From Megasphaera sp. AM44-1BH (GTDB lineage: Bacteria; Bacillota; Negativicutes; Veillonellales; Megasphaeraceae): DNA of 64,000 nt. A program made the position numbers and the translations under genes. The stretch's first letter is position 1. Each line of letters opens with the position of its first letter. The stretch spans positions 372,001 to 436,000 of the forward strand of contig NZ_QSFA01000001.1 in NCBI RefSeq assembly GCF_003467125.1, written 5' to 3'. Below the pieces are notes generated by a model. It saw nothing but the letters and a program-made list of their open reading frames with translations. It searched no databases and was not told where the DNA came from. This document shows, piece by piece, positions 25,634 to 34,045 of the stretch.

Positions 25634-27547
25634 ATGTTATTTCAAACGACAGCTGCACACGAAGCATTGCGCAAAGAAATCCGGCAGTTTGCTGAATCAG
25701 AAATAAAACCTATCGCCTTTTCCCTCGATCAGAATAACGAATTCCCCACCGATATCGTAATGGAAATGGGCCGCCGTGGATGGCTTGGCCTGCCTTATGC
25801 CAAAGAATATGGCGGCGCCGGTCTGGACGTCATCAGCTATGCCATTGCCGTGGAGGAATTATCCCGCGTCGATGGCGGAACCGGCGTCATCGTGTCTGCC
25901 CATACCTCGCTGGGGACCTATCCCATCGCCGCCTTTGGCAATGAACAGCAGAAGAAGAAATATCTGGTCCCCCTGGCAAAAGGCGAAAAGCTCGGCGCGT
26001 TTGGCCTGACCGAAGAAAATGCCGGGTCCGACGCAGGCGGCACGGAAACGACGGCTGTCGATAAAGGCGATTACTACCTCTTAAACGGCGGCAAGATTTT
26101 CATTACCAATGCGCCCAAAGCGGATATATACGTCGTCTTCGCCGTGACGACACCTGATATTGGCACCAAAGGGATTTCTGCCTTTATCGTCGAAAAAGGC
26201 TGGAAAGGATTCAGTTTCGGTGACCATTACGATAAACTGGGCATCCGTTCTTCCTCTACGGCAGAACTTATCTTCAACGATGTGAAAGTACCGAAAGAAA
26301 ACCTGCTCGGCAAAGAAGGGCAGGGATTCAAAATCGCCATGGCAACCCTTGACGGCGGCCGCATCGGGATCGCCGCCCAGGCCCTTGGCATCGCCCAGGG
26401 AGCTTATGACAATGCAGCAGACTATGCCAAAGAACGCATTCAGTTCGGACAGCCCATCGGAGTCCATCAGGGCATTTCCTTCAAGCTGGCCGACATGGCC
26501 ACCAAACTGCGTGCTTCCCGGTTCCTCATCTATTCTGCAGCAGAATTGAAAGAACAACATAAACCGTACAGTATGGAAGCGGCTATGGCCAAGATGTACG
26601 CCTCCGACGCCGCCGTAGAAATTACCAACGATGCCCTGCAGGTATTCGGCGGGTCCGGTTTCCTGAAAGGAATGGATGTAGAACGCGCCTACAGAGATGC
26701 CAAAATCACAACCATTTATGAAGGAACCAATGAGATCCAGCGCGTCGTCATCGCCGCCCATATTCTGGGCCGCCTTGGCAAAAAAAGCGACAGCGGGAGC
26801 CGGTCTCTTCCTAAAAAAGCTGCTCCTGTCACGGGTATCCGCAAAAATACGATTTTCCGTGATGGCGATGCCAGAACGAATGTGGCTGAACTGGTGGCAG
26901 CGCTGAAGCATGACGGATACGATTTCTCTGTCGGTATTCCTGCCGACACGCCGATTTCCCAGGCAGAGCGCGTCGTTTCTGCAGGAAAAGGCATTGGCAG
27001 CAAAGAAAACATGAAACTCATCGAAGACCTGGCCCAGGCTGCCGGTGCTGCCATCGGCTCTTCCCGGCCTGTAGCGGAAACGCTCCGGTATGTTCCTCTG
27101 AACCGCTACGTCGGCATGTCGGGCCAAAAATTTACAGGGAATCTGTATATCGCCTGCGGCATATCTGGTGCCAAACAGCACCTCAAAGGAATAAAGGACG
27201 CTTCGACCATTGTCGCCATCAATAAAAATGGCAATGCTCCCATTTTCAAAAACTGCGATTACGGCATCGTCGGTGATGTAAGCGAAGTTCTGCCGCTCCT
27301 TGCTGATGCTCTCGGCCGCGGTGAAAAGAAAGAAGCTCCTCCCATGGTCAAGATGAAACGCCCTGTCGTTCCCAGACCAGAACCGATCGGTCCCCGTTAT
27401 GTCTGCAATGGCTGCGGCTACGAATACATTCCGGAACTCGGCGATGAAGATGCCGATATCGCCCCGGGAACGCTCTTTGAGAACCTGCCCGATGACTGGG
27501 TCTGCCCGGAATGTGCCGAAGAAAAATCCCATTTTGTCAAAGCCTGA
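25634..27547 (+). CDS. Acyl-CoA dehydrogenase / ETF-alpha FAD domain / rubredoxin fusion protein
   Basis: This 637-residue protein has three parts. Residues 1-385 are a short-chain (butyryl-CoA-like) acyl-CoA dehydrogenase with the predicted catalytic base Glu363 in IYEGTNEIQR. Residues about 395-575 match the C-terminal FAD-binding domain of ETF-alpha (GSSRPVAETL, VGMSGQKFTG, YIACGISGAKQHL, IVAINKNGNAPIF); ETF domain I and ETF-beta are absent. Residues about 585-637 are rubredoxin (CNGCGY and CPEC). The start is the ATG at 25634 with GGAGG upstream; the open frame reaches back to 25475 inside rrf2. The layout suggests electrons flow from acyl-CoA through FAD, the second FAD and iron to the flavodiiron protein encoded next. 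Activity is inferred. Confidence 0.93.
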   Translation: MLFQTTAAHEALRKEIRQFAESEIKPIAFSLDQNNEFPTDIVMEMGRRGWLGLPYAKEYGGAGLDVISYAIAVEELSRVDGGTGVIVSAHTSLGTYPIAAFGNEQQKKKYLVPLAKGEKLGAFGLTEENAGSDAGGTETTAVDKGDYYLLNGGKIFITNAPKADIYVVFAVTTPDIGTKGISAFIVEKGWKGFSFGDHYDKLGIRSSSTAELIFNDVKVPKENLLGKEGQGFKIAMATLDGGRIGIAAQALGIAQGAYDNAADYAKERIQFGQPIGVHQGISFKLADMATKLRASRFLIYSAAELKEQHKPYSMEAAMAKMYASDAAVEITNDALQVFGGSGFLKGMDVERAYRDAKITTIYEGTNEIQRVVIAAHILGRLGKKSDSGSRSLPKKAAPVTGIRKNTIFRDGDARTNVAELVAALKHDGYDFSVGIPADTPISQAERVVSAGKGIGSKENMKLIEDLAQAAGAAIGSSRPVAETLRYVPLNRYVGMSGQKFTGNLYIACGISGAKQHLKGIKDASTIVAINKNGNAPIFKNCDYGIVGDVSEVLPLLADALGRGEKKEAPPMVKMKRPVVPRPEPIGPRYVCNGCGYEYIPELGDEDADIAPGTLFENLPDDWVCPECAEEKSHFVKA

Positions 27548-27569
27548 CCGTGAAAGGAGTCGATAAATC

Positions 27570-28796
27570 ATGTATTGTGTACGTGCCATTACCAACGATG
27601 TATACTGGGTCGGAGCCAATGACCACCGGCTTCACCTGTTTGAAAATATCCACCCCATTCCCCGTGGCGTATCCTATAATGCCTACGTCCTCCTCGACAA
27701 AGCCACGGTACTATTCGATACGGTAGACTGGTCCGTATGCCGTCAGTTCCTGGAAAATGTAGAACATGTGCTGAATGAACGGGATCTCGATTATCTGGTC
27801 ATCAATCACATGGAACCAGACCACTGCGCCAGCATGGAAGAAATCATCCTGCGCTATCCCAAAGTCAAAATCATCAGCACGGAAAAATCGTTCATGCTCA
27901 TGCGCCAGTTCGGGTTCCGTATCGATAATCAGGACCTGATTGAAGTCAAAGAAGGAGACACCCAGTGCTTCGGCAAGCATACCGTCACGTATGTGGCCGC
28001 ACCTATGGTACACTGGCCGGAAGCCATGGTCACTCTGGACCTGACAGACGGAATCCTCTTTTCAGCCGATGCCTTTGGTTCTTTTATCGCCCTCGACGGC
28101 AGGCTGTTTGCCGACGAAGTCAATTTTGACCGCGACTGGATTGACGAAGCGCGGCGGTACTATACGAATATCGTCGGCAAATACGGACCGCACGTCCAGC
28201 ATCTCCTGGGAAAAGCAGCAACTGTCCTGGACAAGATCAAGTACATCTGCCCCCTCCATGGACCCGTATGGCGCAGTGATTTCCCCTATCTGCTTGATAA
28301 ATACACCCATTGGAGCACTTACGATCCCGAAGAAAAAGGTGTACTCATCGTCTACGCTTCCATGTACGGCAACACCGAATCGGCTGCCCAGATTCTGGCA
28401 TCCCGTCTGTGTGAAAAGGGTATAACCAACATCCGTGTCTGCGACGTATCCAACACCCATGTGTCCGAACTCATCTCAGAAACATTCAAATATTCCCACC
28501 TGGTCCTGGCATCGGTGACGTATAATCTGGGTATTTATCCGGTCATGCTCGATTTTCTGGAACACATGAAAGCCCTGCACGTACAAAAACGTACCGTTGC
28601 CATCATCGAAAATGGCTCCTGGGCCGTCAAATCAGGCGACCTCATGCAAAAATTCATGGACGACAATCTGCAGGACATGACCATCCTGAATGAACGGGTC
28701 TCCATGGCATCGGCTCTTCATGAAGACAAGCAGCAGGAAATGGAACAGCTGGCCCAGGCGCTGGCAGACAGCCTCCAGAATCTGGAACAATCATAA
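27570..28796 (+). CDS. Flavodiiron protein (FprA-type O2/NO reductase)
   Basis: This 408-residue protein has an N-terminal metallo-beta-lactamase-like diiron domain (ligands in NHMEPDHCASMEE, VHWPEAM, ADAFGSF and CPLHGPVW) and a C-terminal flavodoxin domain beginning about residue 250 (VLIVYASMYGNTESAAQ). Such enzymes reduce O2 to water or NO to N2O with electrons from rubredoxin. The gene lies 22 bases after the rubredoxin-bearing fusion, so its electron donor is encoded in the same operon. AAAGGAG lies 10 bases before the start. Confidence 0.95.
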   Translation: MYCVRAITNDVYWVGANDHRLHLFENIHPIPRGVSYNAYVLLDKATVLFDTVDWSVCRQFLENVEHVLNERDLDYLVINHMEPDHCASMEEIILRYPKVKIISTEKSFMLMRQFGFRIDNQDLIEVKEGDTQCFGKHTVTYVAAPMVHWPEAMVTLDLTDGILFSADAFGSFIALDGRLFADEVNFDRDWIDEARRYYTNIVGKYGPHVQHLLGKAATVLDKIKYICPLHGPVWRSDFPYLLDKYTHWSTYDPEEKGVLIVYASMYGNTESAAQILASRLCEKGITNIRVCDVSNTHVSELISETFKYSHLVLASVTYNLGIYPVMLDFLEHMKALHVQKRTVAIIENGSWAVKSGDLMQKFMDDNLQDMTILNERVSMASALHEDKQQEMEQLAQALADSLQNLEQS

Positions 28797-28845
28797 AGCG
28801 TCCCCCTTATTTCCTATTGATACCTCTTCCTATCATCCAATACAG

Positions 28846-28888
28846 CGCTGGGCCCGTACCGGACTACCTCCCCGGTACGGGCCCAGCG
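28846..28888 (+). terminator. GC-rich perfect hairpin after the flavodiiron gene
   Basis: A perfect 17-bp stem (28846-28862 with 28872-28888) with a 9-base loop contains GGGCCCGTACC. No T-tract follows (TCTGCATC), so it may act as an mRNA 3' stabiliser or a Rho-aided terminator rather than a standard terminator. It lies 50 bases past the stop codon. Confidence 0.55.
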
Positions 28889-29052
28889 TCTGCATCATAG
28901 ATACAGAGAATCCGCAGCTCCTCATCGCAAGCATCAACGCGGAGTTTTACGAAAAAGAAAAAGAATTGTTGCTCTCCTGAAATGGCCCTGCCACGAAATT
29001 GTAACGGCCGCTGTATATACTATAGAAAATCAAAAAAAGGAGAGTGATTCAT

Positions 29053-29334
29053 ATGAAATGGACCCATATCATACGCATAGCATTAGTCCTCGTCATCACC
29101 CTTACGACCTTCAGCGGCGCCGCTCTGACTGCCCAGGCTGCTGGTCCTCGTCCGCCTCAGCGATATGAAGAACGGGATGCCCACTGGAAACAGCTGCAGA
29201 AGGAACGGGATCAGCGCCGTTGGGAGAAAGATCATAAATCCTCATCCCAGAGAGACGCAGATCAGGCCAACCGTAAAGCCAATATCGCTATCGGCGTCGC
29301 CGCCGTCGCTGCCATCATCGCCTTATCCAAATAA
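29053..29334 (+). CDS. Small secreted/membrane protein of unknown function
   Basis: This 93-residue protein has a signal peptide (THIIRIALVLVITLTTFSGAAL, cleavage after AQA). A very charged stretch rich in Arg, Lys, Gln and Asp (about residues 32-73) follows, and then a C-terminal hydrophobic segment (NIAIGVAAVAAIIAL). I do not recognise it. It may be envelope-associated. The start is the ATG at 29053 with AAAAGGAGAG upstream; a GTG at 29044 is in frame. It has its own terminator. Confidence 0.65.
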   Translation: MKWTHIIRIALVLVITLTTFSGAALTAQAAGPRPPQRYEERDAHWKQLQKERDQRRWEKDHKSSSQRDADQANRKANIAIGVAAVAAIIALSK

Positions 29335-29360
29335 CCAGAGAAAGTATACCTGTAACAGAC

Positions 29361-29408
29361 AGGGCTGTAACAACACGGATCACGATTCCGTTGTTACAGC
29401 CCTTTTTC
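29361..29408. terminator. Terminator between the small protein and the methionine gamma-lyase-like gene
   Basis: AGGGCTGTAACAAC pairs with GTTGTTACAGCCCT around a bulged loop and is followed by TTTTT. It sits between convergent genes. It shares the GCTGTAACAAC core with the hairpin at 5722. Confidence 0.75.
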
Positions 29409-29413
29409 ATGAT

Positions 29414-30610
29414 TTACTGCAAGGTTCTGTTCAGTGCCTGATTCAGGTCGGCAATAATGTCTTCCGGATTTTCCAGGCCTACGGAAAGCCGGACCAGTCC
29501 TTCACTGATGCCGGCAGCTTTCAGTTCTTCAGAAGAATAGGCAGAATGAGTCATAGAAGCGGCATGTTCAATGAGCGTTTCTGCATCGCCCAGGGATACG
29601 GCCAGCGTGCACAGTCCGACATGATCCATGACGATGGCACCTGCTTCCCGTCCGCCCCGTACTTCAAAGGAAATCATGCCGCCCGGCAGTTTCATCTGCT
29701 TTCTGGCCAGCTCGTACTGGGGGAAACTCGTAAGGCCGGGATAATATACTTTCTCGACGGCTTCATGGCCTTCCAGAAATTCCGCCACTTTCTGTGCACT
29801 GGCACAATGGCGTTCCATACGGATTTCCAACGTTTTCAGCCCCCGGGCAATGAGGAAGGCATCGTGCGGACTGAGGACAGAACCGGTCGCCGTTTTCATG
29901 CCAAAGTCAGCCACTTCATGGATAAATTCCCTGGAGCCGCAGACAAATCCGGCAACTACGTCGCCATGACCATTGATATATTTCGTCGCCGAATGGAGGG
30001 CTACATCGGCTCCCAGTTTCAGCGGCTGCTGGAGATAGGGCGAGCTGAAGGTATTATCCACCATGACCAGCCGGCCCGGTTGTTCATGAGCAATAGCAGA
30101 AACACCTTCAATGTCTGTAATCTTCAGTGTGGGATTGACTGGCGTTTCTACATAGACAACCCGCGTATTGTCTTTTATCGCTGCCCGGACCTGTTCCAGA
30201 TCCGTCATGTCAACGAAATCGACTTGTACGCCATACCTTGTCATACCATGAGCCAGGAGGTCAAAGGTGCCACCGTAAAGCGTATCAGCAGCGACGACAT
30301 GATCACCGGCTTTGAGCGCCGTCCAGAGAGCAGCGGCAATAGCGCCCATTCCTGAACCGGCCGACAGGGCCGCCCCGGCACCTTCCAGAAATGCAACTTT
30401 TTCTTCTACCATGCGGTTCGTCGGATTGCCCAGGCGGGTATAAATGAATCCGGGGTCCTTGCCGGCAAAACGGGCTCCGCCCTGGGCCGCGTTTTCAAAT
30501 ACGAATGTCGAAGATTGATAAATCGGTGTCTGCAGTGCCCCGAAGGTGTTTTTCTGCGCGCCGGCATGAATCGTCTGTGTACCAAATCCCATATGTTTTA
30601 ACTGTTCCAT
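29414..30610 (-). CDS. Methionine gamma-lyase / Cys-Met metabolism PLP enzyme
   Basis: This 398-residue fold-type I PLP enzyme has the PLP lysine in LHSATKYINGHGDV and long similarity to methionine gamma-lyases, for example YPGLTSFPQYELARKQM, VSLGDAETL and ISEGLVRLSVGLE. The position of the MGL active-site cysteine (TLYGCTF in known enzymes) is glycine here (TLYGGTF), as in O-acetylhomoserine sulfhydrylases and gamma-synthases. So activity may be lyase, sulfhydrylase or mixed. The start is chosen at 30610 with GAGGGG 7 bases upstream; 30613 is also possible. It is divergent from a LysR regulator. Confidence 0.86.
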   Translation of the reverse strand: MEQLKHMGFGTQTIHAGAQKNTFGALQTPIYQSSTFVFENAAQGGARFAGKDPGFIYTRLGNPTNRMVEEKVAFLEGAGAALSAGSGMGAIAAALWTALKAGDHVVAADTLYGGTFDLLAHGMTRYGVQVDFVDMTDLEQVRAAIKDNTRVVYVETPVNPTLKITDIEGVSAIAHEQPGRLVMVDNTFSSPYLQQPLKLGADVALHSATKYINGHGDVVAGFVCGSREFIHEVADFGMKTATGSVLSPHDAFLIARGLKTLEIRMERHCASAQKVAEFLEGHEAVEKVYYPGLTSFPQYELARKQMKLPGGMISFEVRGGREAGAIVMDHVGLCTLAVSLGDAETLIEHAASMTHSAYSSEELKAAGISEGLVRLSVGLENPEDIIADLNQALNRTLQ

Positions 30611-30734
30611 CATATATCCCCTCATATTTTCCTTAAAAATTCGAATATTATTTTTTCAGACCGGCCTGTCCATTTCTGTATTTACTATACTAAAAATGAT
30701 GTAAGAAGAAAAATATATGAATCCTATTCTAAAG

Positions 30735-30749
30735 ATAGATTAAATCTAT
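30735..30749. promoter_or_regulatory. Candidate LysR operator
   Basis: ATAGATT-A-AATCTAT is a perfect 15-base dyad of the size and AT content of LysR T-N11-A sites. It is in the intergenic region between the PLP enzyme and its divergent LysR gene, about 30 bases upstream of a TATAAT box (30779-30784) that probably starts the lysR transcript. Confidence 0.5.
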
Positions 30750-30831
30750 ATCCGCAAGAAATTTTATCCGTTCCCTGCTATAATAGATACATGAGCAAAC
30801 ATATGGTTATTCTGTATCAGGAGGAGATATT

Positions 30832-31731
30832 ATGACACTGCTGCAGCTGAAATATGTATTGACCGTCGCCCAGACCGGAACGATCAGTGATGCCGCCAAA
30901 GAATTATTCATTGCCCAGCCCAGCCTGACCAGTGCTATCAAGGACCTGGAAACAGAACTGGGTATTGAAATATTCCACCGTACCCGCAAGGGCGTCACCG
31001 TGACTACCGAAGGCGAGGAATTTCTCTCGTATGCGCGTCAGGTCATAGAGCAAACTAATCTCATTGAAGAAAAGTACTTTCACCATGGTCCGGTGAAGCA
31101 TCAATTCTGCGTTTCCTGCCAGCACTATTCCTTTACAGCCGAAGCGTTCATCGAATTGCTGAAGAACTATGACGGGGATCAGTATGATTTCCGCATCCGC
31201 GAAACGACGACGTATGAAATCATAGAGGACGTGGCCCGTCTGCGCAGTGAAATCGGGGTTCTCTACCTGAATGACTTCAACAAAGCTATCCTGAAAAAGA
31301 CGCTGCGGGAAAATAATCTGAAATTCCATAGTCTGTTCATTGCCAGACCCCATGTTTTCCTGAGCAGTAACCATCCCCTGGCCGCCAAAGACCCGGTCAC
31401 ACTGGAAGACCTGGATCCGTATCCCCGTCTGGCTTACGAACAGGGAACGCATAATTCTTTTTATTTTTCCGAAGAAATCCTCAGCACGCGCAATTGTAAA
31501 AAAGACATCATGGTCCGCGACAGGGGGACTCTCTACAACTGTCTCATCGGTCTGAACGGATACACCATCAGCAGTGGCATCATCAGCGATCAGCTCAACG
31601 GAGTAAAAATCGTCCCCCACCGCCTCGACGTAGACGATTACATGAATATAGGCTACATCACAAATGCCAAAACCATTCCCGGTCCCTTTGCGCTACGGTA
31701 CGTAAAACTATTGAAAAAATATACTAAATGA
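30832..31731 (+). CDS. LysR-family transcriptional regulator
   Basis: This 299-residue regulator has an N-terminal helix-turn-helix (LKYVLTVAQTGTISDAAKELFIAQPSLTSAIKDLE) and a periplasmic-binding-like effector domain. The family and the divergent position suggest it controls the neighbouring methionine gamma-lyase-like gene in response to a sulfur metabolite. The related CysB-like or CysL-like role is only a guess. GGAGGAG lies 8 bases before the start. Confidence 0.88.
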   Translation: MTLLQLKYVLTVAQTGTISDAAKELFIAQPSLTSAIKDLETELGIEIFHRTRKGVTVTTEGEEFLSYARQVIEQTNLIEEKYFHHGPVKHQFCVSCQHYSFTAEAFIELLKNYDGDQYDFRIRETTTYEIIEDVARLRSEIGVLYLNDFNKAILKKTLRENNLKFHSLFIARPHVFLSSNHPLAAKDPVTLEDLDPYPRLAYEQGTHNSFYFSEEILSTRNCKKDIMVRDRGTLYNCLIGLNGYTISSGIISDQLNGVKIVPHRLDVDDYMNIGYITNAKTIPGPFALRYVKLLKKYTK

Positions 31732-31751
31732 TCCATAATCCCCGGTAAACA

Positions 31752-31807
31752 AAACAAGGACGGCAGCAAAATGACTTTAAAAGCTCATTTCGTTGCCGTC
31801 CTTGTTT
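31752..31807. terminator. Bidirectional terminator, lysR / M20 hydrolase
   Basis: 23-base arms (31752-31774 with 31785-31807) pair with only two G-U positions. The minus-strand side runs into TTGTTTTGTTT. It separates convergent genes. Confidence 0.7.
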
Positions 31808-31823
31808 CAACTCTGCCATCGTG

Positions 31824-33161
31824 TTATGCGTTGTAATTTTCCATCAGTCTGCGGAAGAAATTGCGTGCCCCCGGGAGTGCGGCAGCGGGAATTCGTTCGT
31901 TGACGCCGTGCATGGGGCCCCAGGAATCATCCTGTTCATAGCCGCTGAAGAGGAAGATGTGTCTGGCAATGTCCTTATAATAGCGGGAGTCTGTCGCAAA
32001 CAGCATCAGTTCCGGCATGACGATGACATCGTCGCCGTATACGTCGTGGATAGTCTGTTCGACCAGGCGGAACTCTTCACTGTCCGGCGTATCTTCGTTG
32101 ACCGGGTCGATGCCGGATACGCGGCGGACCTGGATGCCACCAGTAAGGTACTGCTGGATATACGCAAGGATTTCATCCCCCGTTTCCCCGGGAAGGACGC
32201 GGGCACTGATGGTAGCGCTCACATGCGCCGGGATGACATTAGGCTGATTGGCGCCCTGGGCCATGGTCACACACATGGTCGTATGGAGCAGCGCATCTAG
32301 GCGGGCATCCTGCCGGGCCAGTTCACACACTTCATCCCAGTACCGGTCGGGATCACTGAAAATCCGTTGTTTGTCCCCTGTTTCCAACTTGGCCATACCT
32401 TTCAGCTGGCCCCGGGACAAATCCGTCAGCTTATACGGACGGGGATGGTCTTCCAGTGCTACGATACAGCGGGCCAGAGCTCCCATATCCGTGCGCAGGC
32501 CCGGAACGCTGGAATGGCCGCCTGTCCCGTCTTTATAGAGCTCGTAGACAATCTGCGACTTATCTCCCAGACCGACGTGGGCAATGCGGTGCCCCTTATC
32601 GTCTGTCGTTACGCTGCCGCCTTCATCGAAGAGGACAATCTGGTGAACGCCCCGTGCAGCCAGTGCTTCCTTGAGGAGCCGGCCGCCGTCTTCCCCGCTG
32701 ATAGTATAAATTTCTTCACTGTATCCCAGTGCGATATAGAGATCATAAGAAGGGCGGAATCCATCGGCAAATGCTGCTTCCACCGCTTCCATTTCAGCCA
32801 GGAAGAGGTGTTTGCAGTCAGTCGTGCCCCGTCCCCAGATGATGCCATCTTCATAGGCACCGGAAAAGGGTTCTTTCTTCCATAGTTCCAGAGCTCCCGG
32901 TTCAACCACGTCCTGATGTGCGCTGAGTACGAGCGGCGTTTTTTCCGGATGGCCCGAATCATAATGGAATAACAGGCCTGCCCGGCCGACGGGAATGACT
33001 TCAAACGTTTTATATATGACGGGATAATAAGCTTCCAGCAGGGCATGAAGTTTGGTAAATTCCCGCCAGTCCACTTTTTCCAGATTTTCATTGGAAATCG
33101 TCTGACAGGCAATAAAATGCTGCAGATGGTTTGTCAGTGTCTGTTCTTCTGTAAAAGTCAT
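31824..33161 (-). CDS. M20 family metallo-hydrolase (PM20D1/CPS1-like)
   Basis: This 445-residue zinc aminoacylase/carboxypeptidase-like enzyme has metal motifs SAHQDVVEP and WGRGTTDCK, the catalytic/metal glutamates in GYSEE, and a late MHGVNER histidine. The central dimerisation domain is about residues 195-350. It is predicted to hydrolyse N-acyl amino acids or dipeptides. It lies behind the amino-acid importer but has its own promoter, so it may process what the importer brings in. GGAGG lies 8 bases before the start. Confidence 0.9.
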   Translation of the reverse strand: MTFTEEQTLTNHLQHFIACQTISNENLEKVDWREFTKLHALLEAYYPVIYKTFEVIPVGRAGLLFHYDSGHPEKTPLVLSAHQDVVEPGALELWKKEPFSGAYEDGIIWGRGTTDCKHLFLAEMEAVEAAFADGFRPSYDLYIALGYSEEIYTISGEDGGRLLKEALAARGVHQIVLFDEGGSVTTDDKGHRIAHVGLGDKSQIVYELYKDGTGGHSSVPGLRTDMGALARCIVALEDHPRPYKLTDLSRGQLKGMAKLETGDKQRIFSDPDRYWDEVCELARQDARLDALLHTTMCVTMAQGANQPNVIPAHVSATISARVLPGETGDEILAYIQQYLTGGIQVRRVSGIDPVNEDTPDSEEFRLVEQTIHDVYGDDVIVMPELMLFATDSRYYKDIARHIFLFSGYEQDDSWGPMHGVNERIPAAALPGARNFFRRLMENYNA

Positions 33162-33187
33162 AACGCATTCCTCCTTTAGTTACCTTC

Positions 33188-33216
33188 ACTATATACAGAT
33201 TTATCTTTTACGTCAA
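33188..33216 (-). promoter_or_regulatory. Promoter of the M20 hydrolase gene
   Basis: On the minus strand TTGACG (33216-33211), 17 bases and TATAGT (33193-33188) form a strong promoter about 30 bases before the start codon. Confidence 0.7.
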
Positions 33217-33225
33217 TACACACAG

Positions 33226-33275
33226 TAAAAGAGGAACTATCCCTGGCACAGAATCTGCCAGAAACAGCCCCTCTC
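33226..33275 (-). terminator. Probable terminator after the ABC importer operon
   Basis: On the minus strand AGAGG and CTGGCA arms pair with TGCCAG and CCTCT around an internal loop, followed by TTTT. It lies directly past the ATPase gene and before the M20 promoter. Confidence 0.5.
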
Positions 33276-33278
33276 TGC

Positions 33279-34028
33279 TTATTCGTATGTATGACAGAGG
33301 ACACGGTGCAGGAATTTCTTCGTCCGTTCTTCTTTCGGATGTTCGAAAATATCTTCCGATGTCCCTTCTTCAACGATGACACCGCCATCCATAAAAATGA
33401 CATGGGTCGCTACATCGCGGGCAAACTTCATTTCATGGGTTACGACGATCATCGTCGTTCCGGCCTTTGCCAGATCCCGCATGACTTTCAGTACTTCGCC
33501 GACCAGTTCCGGATCCAGCGCCGACGTCGGTTCATCGAATAAGATGACATCGGGCTTGACAGCCATGGCCCGGGCAATCCCTACGCGCTGCTGCTGCCCG
33601 CCGGAAAGCTGGGAGGGATAGTAATCCATGCGCTCTGCCATGCCGACCCGCTGCAATGCGTCGCGGGCAATGGCTTCGGCTTCTCCTTTCTTCATGCCTC
33701 TGCCCGTCGTGAGGCCGAGTGTCACGTTCTCAAGGACCGTCTTATTAGCGAAGAGGTTATATCCCTGAAATACGAAAGCTGTTTTTTTCCGTACAGCCGT
33801 GATTTCTTTTGTCGAAGGATGGCTGAGATCAATGTGCATGCCGGCAAAATCCATTTCTCCGGCATCGGCCTTTTCCAGAAAATTCAGACAGCGCAGGAAT
33901 GTCGTCTTCCCCGACCCGCTGGGGCCAAGGATGACGACGACATCGCCTTTTTCAATATCCATATGCACGTCTTTCAGAACTTCCAGATTGCCAAAGCTCT
34001 TGCGGACGTGTTTGATTGACAATAACAT
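33279..34028 (-). CDS. Amino-acid ABC transporter ATPase (TcyN/GlnQ type)
   Basis: This 249-residue ATPase has Walker A GPSGSGKTTF, signature LSGGQQQRVGIARA, Walker B VILFDEP and switch histidine VTHEM. It is the last gene of the importer operon that begins with a T-box leader. The T-box, read as cysteine-specific, suggests cystine or a related thiol amino acid as substrate. AAGGAG lies 10 bases before the start. Confidence 0.92.
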   Translation of the reverse strand: MLLSIKHVRKSFGNLEVLKDVHMDIEKGDVVVILGPSGSGKTTFLRCLNFLEKADAGEMDFAGMHIDLSHPSTKEITAVRKKTAFVFQGYNLFANKTVLENVTLGLTTGRGMKKGEAEAIARDALQRVGMAERMDYYPSQLSGGQQQRVGIARAMAVKPDVILFDEPTSALDPELVGEVLKVMRDLAKAGTTMIVVTHEMKFARDVATHVIFMDGGVIVEEGTSEDIFEHPKEERTKKFLHRVLCHTYE

Positions 34029-34045
34029 GGAACCAATCTCCTTTC

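Noticed and set aside
26081..27619. 512-codon minus-strand reading frame
   Set aside because: Antisense of the acyl-CoA dehydrogenase/rubredoxin fusion, with no recognisable motif.
28690..28980. 96-codon plus-strand frame ending FYEKEKELLLS
   Set aside because: Its first half overlaps the flavodiiron gene in another frame and it crosses a strong hairpin. No start or ribosome binding site is visible. Only the tail looks coding, so it is kept as a question, not a gene.
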